This document shows positions 46,282-58,396 of a DNA stretch of 64,000 nt, one piece after another. Within the stretch, counting starts at the first letter, position 1, and every line of letters starts with the position of its first letter. This DNA is from Cornus controversa (Eukaryota; Streptophyta; Magnoliopsida; Cornales; Cornaceae): contig CM048848.1 in NCBI GenBank assembly GCA_026545225.1, positions 49,625,806 through 49,689,805 of the forward strand, written 5' to 3'. The notes beneath the pieces are model-generated. The model was not told where the DNA came from. It did no database searches and saw nothing but the letters and a program-made list of their open reading frames with translations. Both the position numbers and the translations under genes were made by a program.

Positions 46282-48501
46282 TCATTTATCATTAAGGGGG
46301 ATATGAGTTTGGTTGTTTGAAGGGGAGAATTTCATAAGCATCATACATCATTACATATGCATTGGTAGTACTTGATGTATTTTTTTATTTGTGCTTATGT
46401 TTATTTGACTGTATTAAGCTTTCACGAGGGTATTTTAAGTATTGTTTTGCAATGTATCGAGGTTCATCATGTTTGCTGAATATAGATGATCTTCATATTG
46501 GCCACAAGCTCAAGATCAGAGTGAAGTTACAATTTGATTCAGCTGTGTTTTTTTATTTTTAACAAATTGTAATTTATCTTTTTTTTTTTTTTTTGCTGCG
46601 GGATATGTTACATATTGTGTAGGTGGTTTTGTCGTGCCTCAATTTTTGACACTCGATTAAGAGCAAGAAAAATGGAGGCGTGAGATGAAATCTCAACTGG
46701 TTCACACACATGAACCCTTCAATCCTAAGACTTAGTTTATGTATGTCTAATATATCAAGATGGGACCAAGCCTATTAGAAAGAGGATTCAAAATCACTCA
46801 ATTTCAAAGAAAACTACACTTAATTCCATTCCGAAACAAATGACCTATGTTTGTTTGAACTCATGCTGTGAACAGTACATTCGATTAATCGAAAAGGCAC
46901 TTTTGATTAATTGAAGCTACGATTAATTGAAATTCTATCAAAACTTCAATCGTAACATACTGGTTTTGGAGTCCCATTTCACTCAGCTTCTCCGATTAAT
47001 TGAACATGGGCCTTTGATTAATCAAACCCTTCGATTAATCGACGCCCCTTTCAGCAGAAAGTCCTGTTAAGTCCTATTTTTTTCTTAGGACATCCAAAAC
47101 TCATTCACCATTATGTATTTATTCCATAATATATCCTCATACATTCCATACATCTAAAAACACACGCGGAAGCATTTAAAATCATAAACATAGCTTAATT
47201 ACATCATAAATATCGAATCGAGTCCAAAAAATACATACATTGTCTAATTTCTCAAAAGTAGAGCCAATAAATCAAGGTATGTACACGTCCAACATCCATA
47301 TTACAACCACATGTTGTGAATTCGATTATGATGATTGTGATATTAAGTCAACCACATGTTGAGTGAAATGTCAAAAATACCTTAACCTCAACTTGTGGGT
47401 GTGACACGTCTCCTCCTCAAGCTTGACCTCCTAATCTTAAGTCTCTTTTGAGAACTTGGAAGACCTTGAGAATAAGTTGCCTGTTGTACGGAACATGGGA
47501 AGAGGCAAGTTGTTGCGGATGTAAAAGGTCCTGCTCAAAGCTACATTTTTTACGGTTGTGTAGATTTGTGTGGTGACTCTATGTTACATGGACTCGAGTA
47601 TATGTGTTGGGTACGAGTACATGTCCAAGTGTTGGATGTATCAAATCCAAAAATAAAAGGACATAGGGATACTGTCAAATATTTAAATATTTTTATTCTA
47701 TTTTTTAGACTAAAATAATGTCTTTATATAACATATTGTCGAATATAGGCATTTCACTCTTCTTAAAATAATAATATAATGAAATTGAATTATATAATAT
47801 ATTTTTGTGGTGCATGTCCAATCAAAAGTGTCAGATACATCTCATACTCATGTTTGTATAATCTTATAAAAATTGGAGTTGTATGAGGTTGAGAATGGTG
47901 AAAGGGTGGAGGGTGTTGAGTCGTGAGAGCTGAGAGTTGTGAAGTTGCCCAAGAAAGATAGCCAAATTAATGAAATGTCATCTTATATGAGGTTTTTAAT
48001 AATTTCAAATTTTCTATTTTTCTTTGATTTATATAATAATATTACATATTTTGAGGGTGGATAAGTCACTTACCCACCCAACAAAAGGCCTAATTTGTTA
48101 ACATTTTATAGTTTTAAGGTTCTTTTTTTACGTTGAAAGGGGGAATATGCAAAATCTCAGTAGTTTGGAGGATTTTTTTTGTAATTTTCCTAAATTAAAT
48201 TTGGTCAACATAAATTTTTAGAGTGATGAGAAGTTTATGAAAATGCGAATTACCAAACCTTGTAGAGCTATAGATGTTGAAAGAAAGTAATCACGTGATT
48301 AATTATTAATTCAAAATGTATATAAAAAATAAAAATGAGATTTACATTGCAAAAATCCCGTTAGACTCAATTTTTTTGCAGAATACCCTCTGAACTATTA
48401 AATCTGCATAAAAACTTTAGTGTTTAACAAAAAGTTGCATATTCCCCCTTGCCGTCTATTGTCCGTTAATAAGAGAACGGAAATAATGTCACGTAACAAT
48501 G
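46282..48501. other. Intergenic with palindrome cluster; no gene seen
   Basis: The stretch holds the GATTAAT cluster at 46880-47045. A region at 47575-47870 has opposed TACATGTCC/GGACATGTA-like motifs, perhaps another degenerate MITE. A 15-bp inverted pair AAGGGGGAATATGCA (48135) / TGCATATTCCCCCTT (48446) is also present. No reading frame is supported. Confidence 0.45.
46880..47045. repeat. Cluster of ATTAAT-centred palindromes
   Basis: At least six near-palindromic units of the form CGATTAATCGA or TTGATTAATTGAA occur within 165 bp. This looks like part of an LTR or other repeat, or a protein-binding array; no partner LTR was found. Confidence 0.55.
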
Positions 48502-51500
48502 TTAATGCGCCAAACAACAAATAGTAAATTACAATCTTATCTTTTTCACATATATAAATGCCCTTGGATTATTTCGGTCTCATAGGATTTGAACTCATAT
48601 GTTACCCGAAATTGAAATGTGTACTAATCACCCACCTTATATACAAATCTTCTTCACAGCAAGGGTGACCTAGCAGAATCTTGGGTTCCAAAATTACAAC
48701 CCAACTCAAATAATTGAGACCCAAATTTACTAAGGTTTTAGGGAGGAGATAAGCAAGTGTATATACAAGGTCTCTTTATCAAGATGCAACTGAGCATACA
48801 AAATCAATTGCTATGACTTTTCATAGATGTTGAAAATTGCAAACCTTACTCAACTTGTTGAAAATTGCAACTTCACTGGACCAATTCCAAGTTCAATCGC
48901 AAACCTTACTCAACTTGTTGTTTTGGATTTGTCGTACAACATGTTTATTGGTTCAATCCCATCATTTCCCAAGAATCTCTCCTACATAAAACTATCCCAT
49001 AATAATTTAACGGGTACGGTTCCTTCCACCCACGTTGAAGGCCTATTGAATCTTGTTTGGATTTATTTAACTCATAATTCACTCAGTGGAAGTATTCCAT
49101 CATCTCTCTTTGAACTCCCATCGCTGAAAAGAATTCATCTTTCATTTAACCAATTTGATGGTCAAGTTGATGAATTTTCCAATGCTTCCTCCTCTCTACT
49201 TTATTCAATTCATTTGAGTAGAAACAATTTACAAGGATCGATTCCCATGTCTTCTTTGAGCTTGGAAGGCTTACTAAACTTGCAATCAATTCCAATAACT
49301 TTAGTGGCCCAATACAATTGGAAAATTTTTATAGTTCGGCTAATCTTTCTTTCCTTGACCTTTCGGACAACCAAATTGAAGGGGAAATACCAAACTGGTT
49401 TTGGGAAGTTGGGAATGGAACGCTCCATTACCTGAATCTCTCTCACAATCTCCTGTCTAATTTCAAACAACCCTATGTTATTCACACAAATTTTAGTGTC
49501 CTTGACCTACACTCGAACCAACTACATGGAGAAATCCCAATACAAAGAGGATCAGTTGAATACCTAGACTTGTCAAGTAATAGTTTCATCTCTTCTATCC
49601 CTCCTAATATTGGTAATGTCCTCACCGATGCTTATTTCATCTCTCTTTCAAATAACAGCATCATTGGAAACATTCCTCAATCAATATGCGAGATGGGATA
49701 CCTCCAAGTTCTAGATTTGTCTAATAATCATTTGAATGGCACAATACCATCATGTTTGATCCAAAGGAGTACTAGTATTATTGGAGTACTAAATCTGTGA
49801 AATAACAAACTTGGTGGAAATGTTTTTAATATATTTCCGGACTACTGCAGTCTACAAACTCTGGATCTCAATGGTAATCATTTGGAAGGGCAGGTTCCAA
49901 AATCCCTGTCAAATTGTAGAGAGATTGGAGATTTTAAACCTTGGCAATAACATGAAAAGTGATAGATTTCCGTGCTTTTTGAAAAACCTACCTAGTCTAC
50001 ATGTTTTAGTTTTGCGCTCTAATATGTTCCAAGGAGACATTAATTGTCAGGGGAGAAATAATGAAAGCCGGTGGAATCTTCATATCATTGACTTAGCTTT
50101 CAACAATTTTGGCGGTGCTCTATCGTCAAGTTTCTTCTCAAATTGGAAGGTAATGATGATTGACAAGGATAATGCCCAACCAAAGTTAAATAATTTGGGT
50201 TATCAACTTCTTTATATTAGTGAGTAATACTCAAATCGAGTGGATGTCATTTACAAAGGGACAGAGCAGGAGCTCGTTAAAGTTTTAACTATTTTTAAAT
50301 CCATTGATTTTTCAAGCAATATATTTGAAGGAAAAATACTAGATACGGTTGGAAATCTCAAATCTCTTGTTCTTCTCAACTTATCGCACAATGCCCTCAA
50401 GGGATCAATTCCAACATCATTAGGAAACTTGAATCAGCTCGAATCATTAGACCTTTCACAGAACATGATGACCGAGATGATCCCGACACAACTTGCAAGT
50501 CTTACATTTCTTTCTGTCTTGAATGTGTCATACAATCTTTTGGTTGGAAGAATTCCGACAGTTTCCAATTCCAGACATTCTCAGAAACATCCTTCCAAGG
50601 GAATCTAGGACTATGCGGCTTCCCTTTGAACACGAGTTGCAATAATACTGAAGTTGCACGAGTATCACCACCAATATTCAAAGATGTCCGGCATTCAATC
50701 TTGGAGAAAGAGGTGTACCTAAGTGCAACATTGGGATTTATTGTGGGCTTAGGAATTATCATCTGGCCACTTGTGTTTTGTAGTAGATGGAGACAATGGT
50801 ACTACAAACATATGGATTAAGCTTTTCTGAGAAGAATAATACAGAAAGGAGCTTACAGAAATCCAATTCGAAGGCTTAGTGGTGTGAAGTGAAGTGAAGT
50901 GGTTGTGATAAACTTGAAGTCTTGGTTTGAATCATTCCAATGGAGAGTAAAATCAACCATCAGGTAGGCTTGCAATTCATTGGGTAATAATATAAGCTAT
51001 TTTGATTGAAGTTTTCTTCATATAATATATATATATGGGACTATCTAATAATTGTCGAGATTTTTGATATGTTAATCGTATTACATATAGTTTATTTAGA
51101 CATTTGTTGCAGTTTGTTTCATATAATCCATGAATTGCTTTACAGGGTTTGAACTTGAAGACTTGGATTTATTTTTGTTGTTATTAGGGTAACCATAGTA
51201 CAGTCTCAATTCACATGGCAGCTATAAAAGGAAAAAGAAAATCAGAAATATTAAAATGAAATACTCGTGATCTCAAAATTCTTCACAGCTTATATGACTT
51301 GTGCTCTTAAATTTTGGTGATAAATTTTCTTCTTCTTCTTCATTTTTTTCCTTTTCAAAAGGTCAAGCAAAGCACAAACACACACAATTTATATACCATA
51401 AATTTTGTTCTTACTATATAGGTTAATGCACAATTTCCTTTCAAATGAATGCTGTTAAAAAAGAAGAAAAGAAAAAAGAAAAAGAGTGTAGTTTATTGAT

Positions 51501-52140
51501 AAAAAACAAAATATAACCATAAAATTTTCTGAAATATAGAAAAAAAAATGATCAAACATTATTCAATCAGGAGGCAACTTTAAAATCAAATTATTAAAAA
51601 CATATATAGAATCTAATTATAAACTCTTTTTGTCTCCAAACCTATTTGCGGTAAAAAGAATGGACAGACTGCTTCTAAATTAATAACCATAAAACTCAAC
51701 TTCATTATTACAGGAACTTTAGTAGTTTTACCTTACAAATTTAGCAAATTGCAAAAAATCCTATTTAACTATTCAAAATTAACACAAATTCTCCCTTAGA
51801 GTAATAATTTGACCTAAACCATCACTATATTACTCAGTTGTTGCAACTTTGAGACTAATGTTAAAATTAACGGTTAAAGAGCATGTAAAGTTTCACACGA
51901 CCATACAAAAATGTCCCTCAATAGAAAATTAAGAAAGAGCAAATTGCATAAAATCCACTTGGACTATTAGATTTTACAAAACCCCGGCCCCTTGATAGAA
52001 ATTTAAAAAAATTTAGGTTTTCTTTAAAATGATTTTAATTTTAACTTTTATTTTCCCTTTTAATTTCCAAAAAAAAAAAATTTAAGAAAAATTTGAAGAT
52101 TAGGCATATTTAAAGTGATGTTATAATGACAAAATTGCCC
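48502..52140 (+). repeat. First unit of a duplicated RLP block
   Basis: From TTAATGCGCCAAACAAC (48502) this block matches the block starting at 52213, and its 3' flank (50881-52140) matches 56018-57884. The first unit lacks the promoter and the first ~330 codons of the RLP gene. Confidence 0.8.
48827..50820 (+). pseudogene. LRR receptor-like protein pseudogene (RLP copy 1)
   Basis: It is nearly collinear with the C-terminal two thirds of the intact-looking copy at 53051, but lacks signal peptide, LRR N-cap and roughly the first 330 codons. Against that copy I see: a 1-bp loss near 49248; CGA to TGA at 49798-49800; a 1-bp gain near 49920-49935; TAC to TAA at 50225-50227; and a 1-bp loss near 50562. 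LRRs (LSFLDLSDNQIEGEIPNWF), island region and C-terminal membrane helix (LGFIVGLGIIIWPLVF) are recognisable across three frames. The start also has an odd local repeat: AAATTGCAAACCTTACTCAACTTG-like sequence occurs twice (48834 and 48893), suggesting a rearrangement at the truncation point. It should not give a receptor. Confidence 0.93.
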
Positions 52141-52212
52141 CTTAATAAAAAAATTAGAAAATTTAGGTTTTCTTTTCCTTTATAATTTCCAAAAAATAGG
52201 AATTTAAGAAAC
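50821..52212. other. Downstream flank of RLP copy 1
   Basis: No gene. 50881-51390 is a close direct copy of 56018-56500, and 51570-52140 of 57300-57884, so the gene and its 3' flank were duplicated together. The middle differs: about 180 bp here against about 800 bp in the second copy. Confidence 0.75.
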
Positions 52213-52269
52213 TTAATGCGCCAAACAACAAATAGTAAATTACAACCTTATCTTTTCCAAATATATAAA

Positions 52270-52746
52270 ATACGCACTGGCCATGCACTAACATATTTTT
52301 CTACAAAACATATTTAATGGGTGGATCCCACACTCGTGACACACATGACCATGGACAAACTGTTAAGACTAGGGAGTCAAGTTAATGGGTCACCCCAGCT
52401 CTATATTAAAGCCACCCACCACCGCCACCAGCAGTAAAATTATTATATGGTTATGAGTAATTACAAGATACTGTACAATTAAATGTGTGAGTTTTATTTA
52501 ATTTTTTTGGTTGTGTATTAACTTGTGATTCTCGAGGATCAAATCATCCGTGTGAATTAGGTATGTTAAGGTATGCAGTATAGTGGCTCCAGAGTTTGGC
52601 CTAATTAAAGTTTTAATTAATTAATAAATAATAATATAAATTTACTATATTGCCCATAATAGTGTGAACTTTTTAATTGCACCCAAACTTTCAGTAAAAA
52701 TTATACATATCCCATGGCATGATGTTCAATGGTTAAAAGATATCTT

Positions 52747-52777
<31 letters not shown>

Positions 52778-53050
52778 TGTGAACACCATTACCGACATAT
52801 TTTATTGGATTCTCATTCCATTCACACAAAATACGCACTGGCGACGCACTAACATATTTTTTTGCAAAACATATTTAATGGTGGACCCCAAACTTGTGAC
52901 ACACATGACCATCGACAAACTGTAGGTTTGTGTTGCTAAAACTAGGGAGTCAAGTTAATGGGCCACCCTGCTCTATATTAAAGCCCCGCCAACACCACCA
53001 CCGGTAACAACAGCTCTTGAATTCAACTTAATTTCACTTGTTGCCTAAAA
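52270..53050 (+). promoter_or_regulatory. RLP copy 2 promoter with internal duplication
   Basis: Two direct copies of a promoter block of about 170 bp lie at 52270-52440 and 52835-53010. Each has ACACATGACCAT, GGGAGTCAAGTTAATGGG and CTCTATATTAAAG. The second provides the probable TATA box TATATTAAA at 52974-52982, about 70 bp before the ATG. Between them is a (AG)14 run (52747-52774). The same blocks occur upstream of the copy at 63799. Confidence 0.65.
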
Positions 53051-56014
53051 ATGAGGTTTGAAATCTTGCCATGTTTTTTCTTGATCACCACAACCACACT
53101 AGTCTCAATCTTCTTCTGTATTCCAGTTGACAGCCAATGTTTAAAGCATCAGAAAAGTTTGTTGCTCCAGTTAAAGGACAACCTCATTTTCAATTCTTCA
53201 CTTTCAACCAAGCTGGTGGTCTGGAATCATAATACGGATTGTTGTGAGTGGGATGGTGTAACGTGCGATGATACGGGTCATGGTTATGTTGTTGGTCTCG
53301 ACTTGAGCGATGAATCAATCTATGGAGGAATCATTAACAATTCAACTAGTCTCTTCCGTCTCCGACATCTTCAAGGTTTGAATCTTGGTTTTAACTACTT
53401 CAGCTCCTCTCTCTCTGGGTTTGAGAAGCTAACAAGTTTGACATATCTTAATTTGTCAAATGCTGGCTTCACCGGCCAAATTCCTGTCGGAGGAATTTCG
53501 CACTTGACAAGGTTGGTCTCTTTGGATTTGTCTTGGAACTACTTTTTAGCACTTGAGAACTCAAATCTAAAATTGCTTGTTCAGAATCTGACAGAGCTCA
53601 CAGAACTCCGTCTTGATTATGTAAAGATATCGTCCAAGGGAGAGGAATGGTGTGAAGCCATATCTTCTTCACTCCCAAATCTGCGAGTCTTGAGCTTGTT
53701 TGCTTGTGATCTCTCAGGTAGTCTTTGTTCTTCCCTTGAGAATCTCTGCTCCCTTTCTCTGATCAATCTGGGCGGGAACAATTTCTCCGCCCCACTTCCA
53801 AATTTCTTTGCAAAATTCCCCAATTTGACAGAATTATATCTCTACGGTTCTAATTTGCGAGGAACATTTTCAGAAAATATCTTCCACATACCAACTCTAC
53901 GTTCTCTTGATTTAGAGGACAATGAGTTACTTGAGGGTTCTTTGCCAGAATTTTCGCAAAATGGATCTATCCAGACCTTGATTCTCAGCAACACAAATTT
54001 TTCTGGGAGATTACCAGATTCTATTGGTAACCTTCGAATGTTGTCCATGATACATGTTCAAAATTGCAGCTTCAGTGGACCAATCCCAAGTTCAATGGCA
54101 AACCTTACTCAACTTGTTTTTTTGGATTTTTCGTACAACATGTTTATTGGTCCAATCCCATCAGCGGAAGGCCTATCGAATCTTGTTTTGATTGATTTAA
54201 GTGATAATTTACTCAGTGGAAGCATTCCATCATCTCTTTTTGAACTTCGATTGCTGAAAACAATTTCTCTTTCATTTAACCAATTTGAAGGTCGAGTTGA
54301 TGAATTTTCTAATGCTTCCTCCTCTCTGCTCCAAATTATTGATTTGAGCAATAACAATTTACAAGGATCGGTTCCCATGTCTTTCTTTGAGCTTAGAAGG
54401 CTTACTGACCTTACAATCAATTCCAACAACTTTAGTGGCCCAATACAATTGGAAAAGTTTTATAGTCCACCCAATCTTTCTTTCCTTGACCTTTCAGACA
54501 ACCGAATTGAAGGGGAAATACCAAACTGGTTTTGGGAAGTTGGGAATGGAACGCTCTATTACCTGAATCTCTCTCACAATCTCCTGTCTAATTTCAAACA
54601 ACCCTATGTTATTCACACACAGTTTACTATCCTTGACCTACACTCGAACCAACTCCATGGAGAAATCCCAATACCAAGAGCATCAGTTGAATACCTAGAC
54701 TTCTCAAGTAATAATTTCATCTCTTCTATCCCTCCTACTATTGGTAATGACCTCACCAATGCTTATTTCTTCTCTCTTTCAAATAACAGCATCATTGGAA
54801 ACATCCCTCAATCAATATGCAAGATGGGATACCTTCAAGTTTTAGATTTGTCTAATAATCGTTTGAGTGGCACAATACCATCTTGTTTGATCCAAATGAG
54901 TACTAGTACTCTTGAAGTACTGAGTCCGCGAAATAACAGATTTAATGGAAATATTTTGAATATATTTTCAAACAATTGCAATCTACAAACTCTGGATTTC
55001 AATGGTAATCATTTGGAAGGGCGAGTTTCGAAGTCATTGTCAAATTGTAGAGGGATGGAGGTTTTAAACCTTGGCAACAACATGATAAGTGACAAATTTC
55101 CGTGCTTTTTGGAAAACATATCTACTCTACATGTTTTACTTTTTCGCTCTAATAGGTTCCAAGGAGACATTAACTGCCAAGGGGTAAAAAATGAAAGCTG
55201 GTGGAATCTTCAGATCATTGACCTAGCTTTCAACAACTTTAGTGGCAAGCTACCATCAAGTTCCTTCTCAAAATTTAAGTCAATGATGATTGACAAGGTT
55301 CCAAAGTTAAATAATTATGGTTATTTGTTCCTACAATATTCTCAGTACTATTCAATTCGAGTAAATGTTATCTACAAAGGGATAGAGCGGGAGCTGGTGA
55401 AAATTTTAACTATCTTTAAATCCATTGATTTTTCAAGCAATGCATTTGAAGGAAAAAATACCAGATACTATTGGAAATCTCAAATCACTTAATCTTCTCA
55501 ACTTATCGCACAACGCCCTCAAATACTCAATTCCAACATCATTAGGAAATTTGAATCAGCTCGAGTCATTAGACCTTTCACAGAACATGTTGACCGAGAT
55601 GATCCCGACACAACTTGCAAGTCTTACATTTCTTTCTGTATTGAATGTGTCATACAATCTTTTAGTTGGAACAATTCCAACAGGTTCCCAGTTTCAGACA
55701 TTCTTAGAAACATCCTTTCTAGAAACCCAAGACTATGTGGCTTCCCTTTGAACACGAGTTGCAATAATCCTAAAGTTGATTCACCTTCAATATTCGAAGA
55801 TGGGCATTCAATCCTAGAGACAGAGATCTACTTAAGTGCAACATTGGGATTTATCGTGGGCTTAGGAATTATCATCTGGCCACTTGTGTTTAGTAGAAGA
55901 TGGAGGCAATGGTACTACAAACTTATGGATCGAATTTTCTTGAGAAGAATAATACAAAGAGGAGGTTACAGAAATTCAATTCGAAGGCTTTTGTGGGTGA
56001 AGAGAAGTGAATGA
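53051..56014 (+). pseudogene. LRR receptor-like protein (RLP copy 2), near-complete with two frameshifts
   Basis: A plant cell-surface LRR receptor without kinase, of the RLP6/7/Ve1-like type that detects pathogen-derived or damage signals with co-receptor kinases. Layout: signal peptide (residues 1-28), LRR N-cap with Cys30, NTDCCEWDGVTC (61-72), then a long run of extracellular LRRs (LxxLxxLxLxxNxLxGxIP), and an island region (WWNLQIIDLAFNNFSGKLP ... [17 protein letters not shown]). The open frame stops at 55490-55492 after 813 residues. Cause: A6 at 55453-55458 where copy 1 has A5, shifting the next four LRRs to another frame. A 1-bp loss near 55720 restores the original frame for [12 protein letters not shown], the membrane helix (ATLGFIVGLGIIIWPLVF) and a short basic tail ending at 56014. 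Intact, it would be 987 residues. It is a recent pseudogene, a truncated secreted form, or a sequencing/assembly error. Confidence 0.9.
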
Positions 56015-58190
56015 AGTGAAGTGCTTGTGATAACTTGAAGTCTTGGCTTGAAACATTTAAATGGAGAGTAAAATCAACAATCAGGTAAGCTTGCAATTCA
56101 TTAGGTAATAACAGTAAGCTATTTGATTGAAGTTGTTTTCATATAATATATATATGGGACTATCTAATAACTGTGGAGATGTTTGAGATGTTAATCCTAT
56201 TACATATAGTTTATTTTTGACATTTGTTGCAGTTTGTTTCATATAATTCATGAATTGCTTTATAGGGTTTGAACTTGAAGTCTTGGATTTATTTTTGTTG
56301 TTGTTTGGGTAAGCATAGTACAATCTCGATTCACATGACAGCTATAAAAGGAAAAAGAAAATCAGAAATATTAAAATGAAATACTGTGATCTCAAAATTC
56401 TCTTCGCGTCTTATATGACTTGATGCTCTTAAATTTTGGTCATAAATTTTCTTCTTCTTCTATTTTTTTTTTCAACGTTCAAGCAAAGCACACATACCCA
56501 CAATTTATAGGATAATGCTTGGGTCCTGTCCTGGCAGAACCAACTTCATCCTTCCTACTTATGTGTCCCAATAGAACTTAAATAGCTGTCCAAAACTATT
56601 TTTTTTAAAGATGGACATTACCCATCTTCTTACGGGTTAAATTGAAAGTCCATATTTCATTGTCCATTTTTTTTGTCTCTTCAGTTCCCATATGTGCATT
56701 CTCTGTCCACACTTAATCTCAAATGAACAACTTTGGTTGAAAATTGGCAATCCAAGGTGGAGTAAGTGACTGGTTAGTCCTCGTTAACCATCAAAATCCT
56801 TTTCATTTTGAGCCACACGCACATTCTTGATTCTTCTATTCTGAAAATTTATAATGAACAAGGTCTTGGATTTTTTGGTTGGAAAGGTACAAGTTCAAGC
56901 GGTAATGCATCGAACAATTCTGTATTTGATTATAAATAATTCAAAATTTGGTACCCTATCGAAGAGCAGCTTTTGTTCTCATCTGTTCAGGACCAAAAGT
57001 AACCTCACATTGTTCCATCCTGACATTGATGCACCATCAGACCATCTGAGCTAAGCCCAATGACACTATTTTTTATATTTTGGACAAAATATTGAGATCC
57101 GAAACTCACAGTTTGGACTTGATTAGTGAGCTTTGGACTTGATTTTCCTGGGCCATGCTTGAAAGCAGAAACAGGTGTAATGGAACTCTAGTTTTTCAAT
57201 TTCATTGTCTTTCCTAAATTTAAAATTAGTCGATTTGACGGAAATTAAAACTTTTGGTAGGAGTTTTCGGTAGCAGACATATTATTTTGGACCTTTTGGC
57301 TACCTTAAAATCAAATTATTAAAAACATATATAGAATCTAATTATAAACTCTTTTTGTCTCGCAACCTATTTGCGGTAAAAAGAATGGACAGACTGCTTC
57401 TAAATTAACAACCATAAAACTCAAATTCATTATTACAGGAACTTTAGTAGTTTTACCTTACAAATTGAGTAAATTGCAAAATATCCTATTTAACTATTCA
57501 AAATTAGCACAAATTCTACCTTGACTAATTAGTTGACCTAAACCATCACTGTATTATTCAGTTGTTCCAATTTTGAGACTAACATCAAAATTAACAACTA
57601 CAGAGCATGTAAAGTTTCACACGCCCATAAAGTATTATTACAATGACAAAAATGTCTCTCAATAGAAAATTAAAAAAGAGCAAATTACATCAAACCCCCT
57701 TGGACTATCAGATTTTTGCACAAAACTCCCTTGATAGAAATTTAAGAAAATTTAGGTTTTCTTTAAAATGATTTTCATTTTAAGTTTTATTTTTCCTTTT
57801 AATTTTCAAAAAATAAAATTTAAGAAAATTTTGAAGATTACACATCTTTAAAGTGACATTATAATGACCAAATTGCCAAAATAGGAAGCTACCGACCATG
57901 TGTATTTAGTGTTAGAGTGTTACAAAGTTTTATGTATTTGTATTTTTCATATTTGTTAAGGGGGCAATAATGATGACAAGGGCGAAATAGATGACAAATG
58001 GTTTTAGGCTTCTAGCAAAGCCCCAAATAACCAAATTGCTACTTCTGGTGTTTGAAACATTGTCTAAAATTATACACACATAATATATATTATAATAGCC
58101 AAACTACGCCTTTTATGCTCTTTAAATTAATAAATATTAAGCCTTCACTTCCAACGACGGTTATTTAGTATGGCAAATCAAACTAAATTA
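56015..58190. other. Downstream flank of RLP copy 2
   Basis: It repeats the 3' flank of copy 1, with about 620 bp of additional DNA at roughly 56500-57300. No gene is supported. Confidence 0.65.
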
Positions 58191-58388
58191 AATGTGTTAG
58201 AAAATTTGAATGAAAAATTAAATGTGAAATAGTGCAATTCACACTGAATAGACACCAAAAGTGTCTGTTAGTATCGAATAGACACAATTAGTATTGTTTA
58301 AAGTTGAAACAGTACGAATTGTAACCTTTTGCACCAAAGGACGTGTCCTATGCCTATTCGGGTACTTTTGAAAGGGTATTAGTATGCC

Positions 58389-58396
58389 TATAAATA
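58389..58396 (+). promoter_or_regulatory. TATA box of the probable copia LTR
   Basis: TATAAATA inside a palindromic GCCTATAAATAGGC context, typical of copia LTR promoters. Confidence 0.45.

Larger units (their letters stand above)
52213..57884 (+). repeat. Second unit of the duplicated RLP block
   Basis: It begins with the same TTAATGCGCCAAACAAC as 48502 and runs through the RLP gene and its flank to about 57884. The 56500-57300 part is extra relative to the first unit. Confidence 0.8.

Noticed and set aside
53617-54429. Minus-strand frames inside the RLP gene
   Set aside because: They are shadows of a strong plus-strand LRR reading frame.
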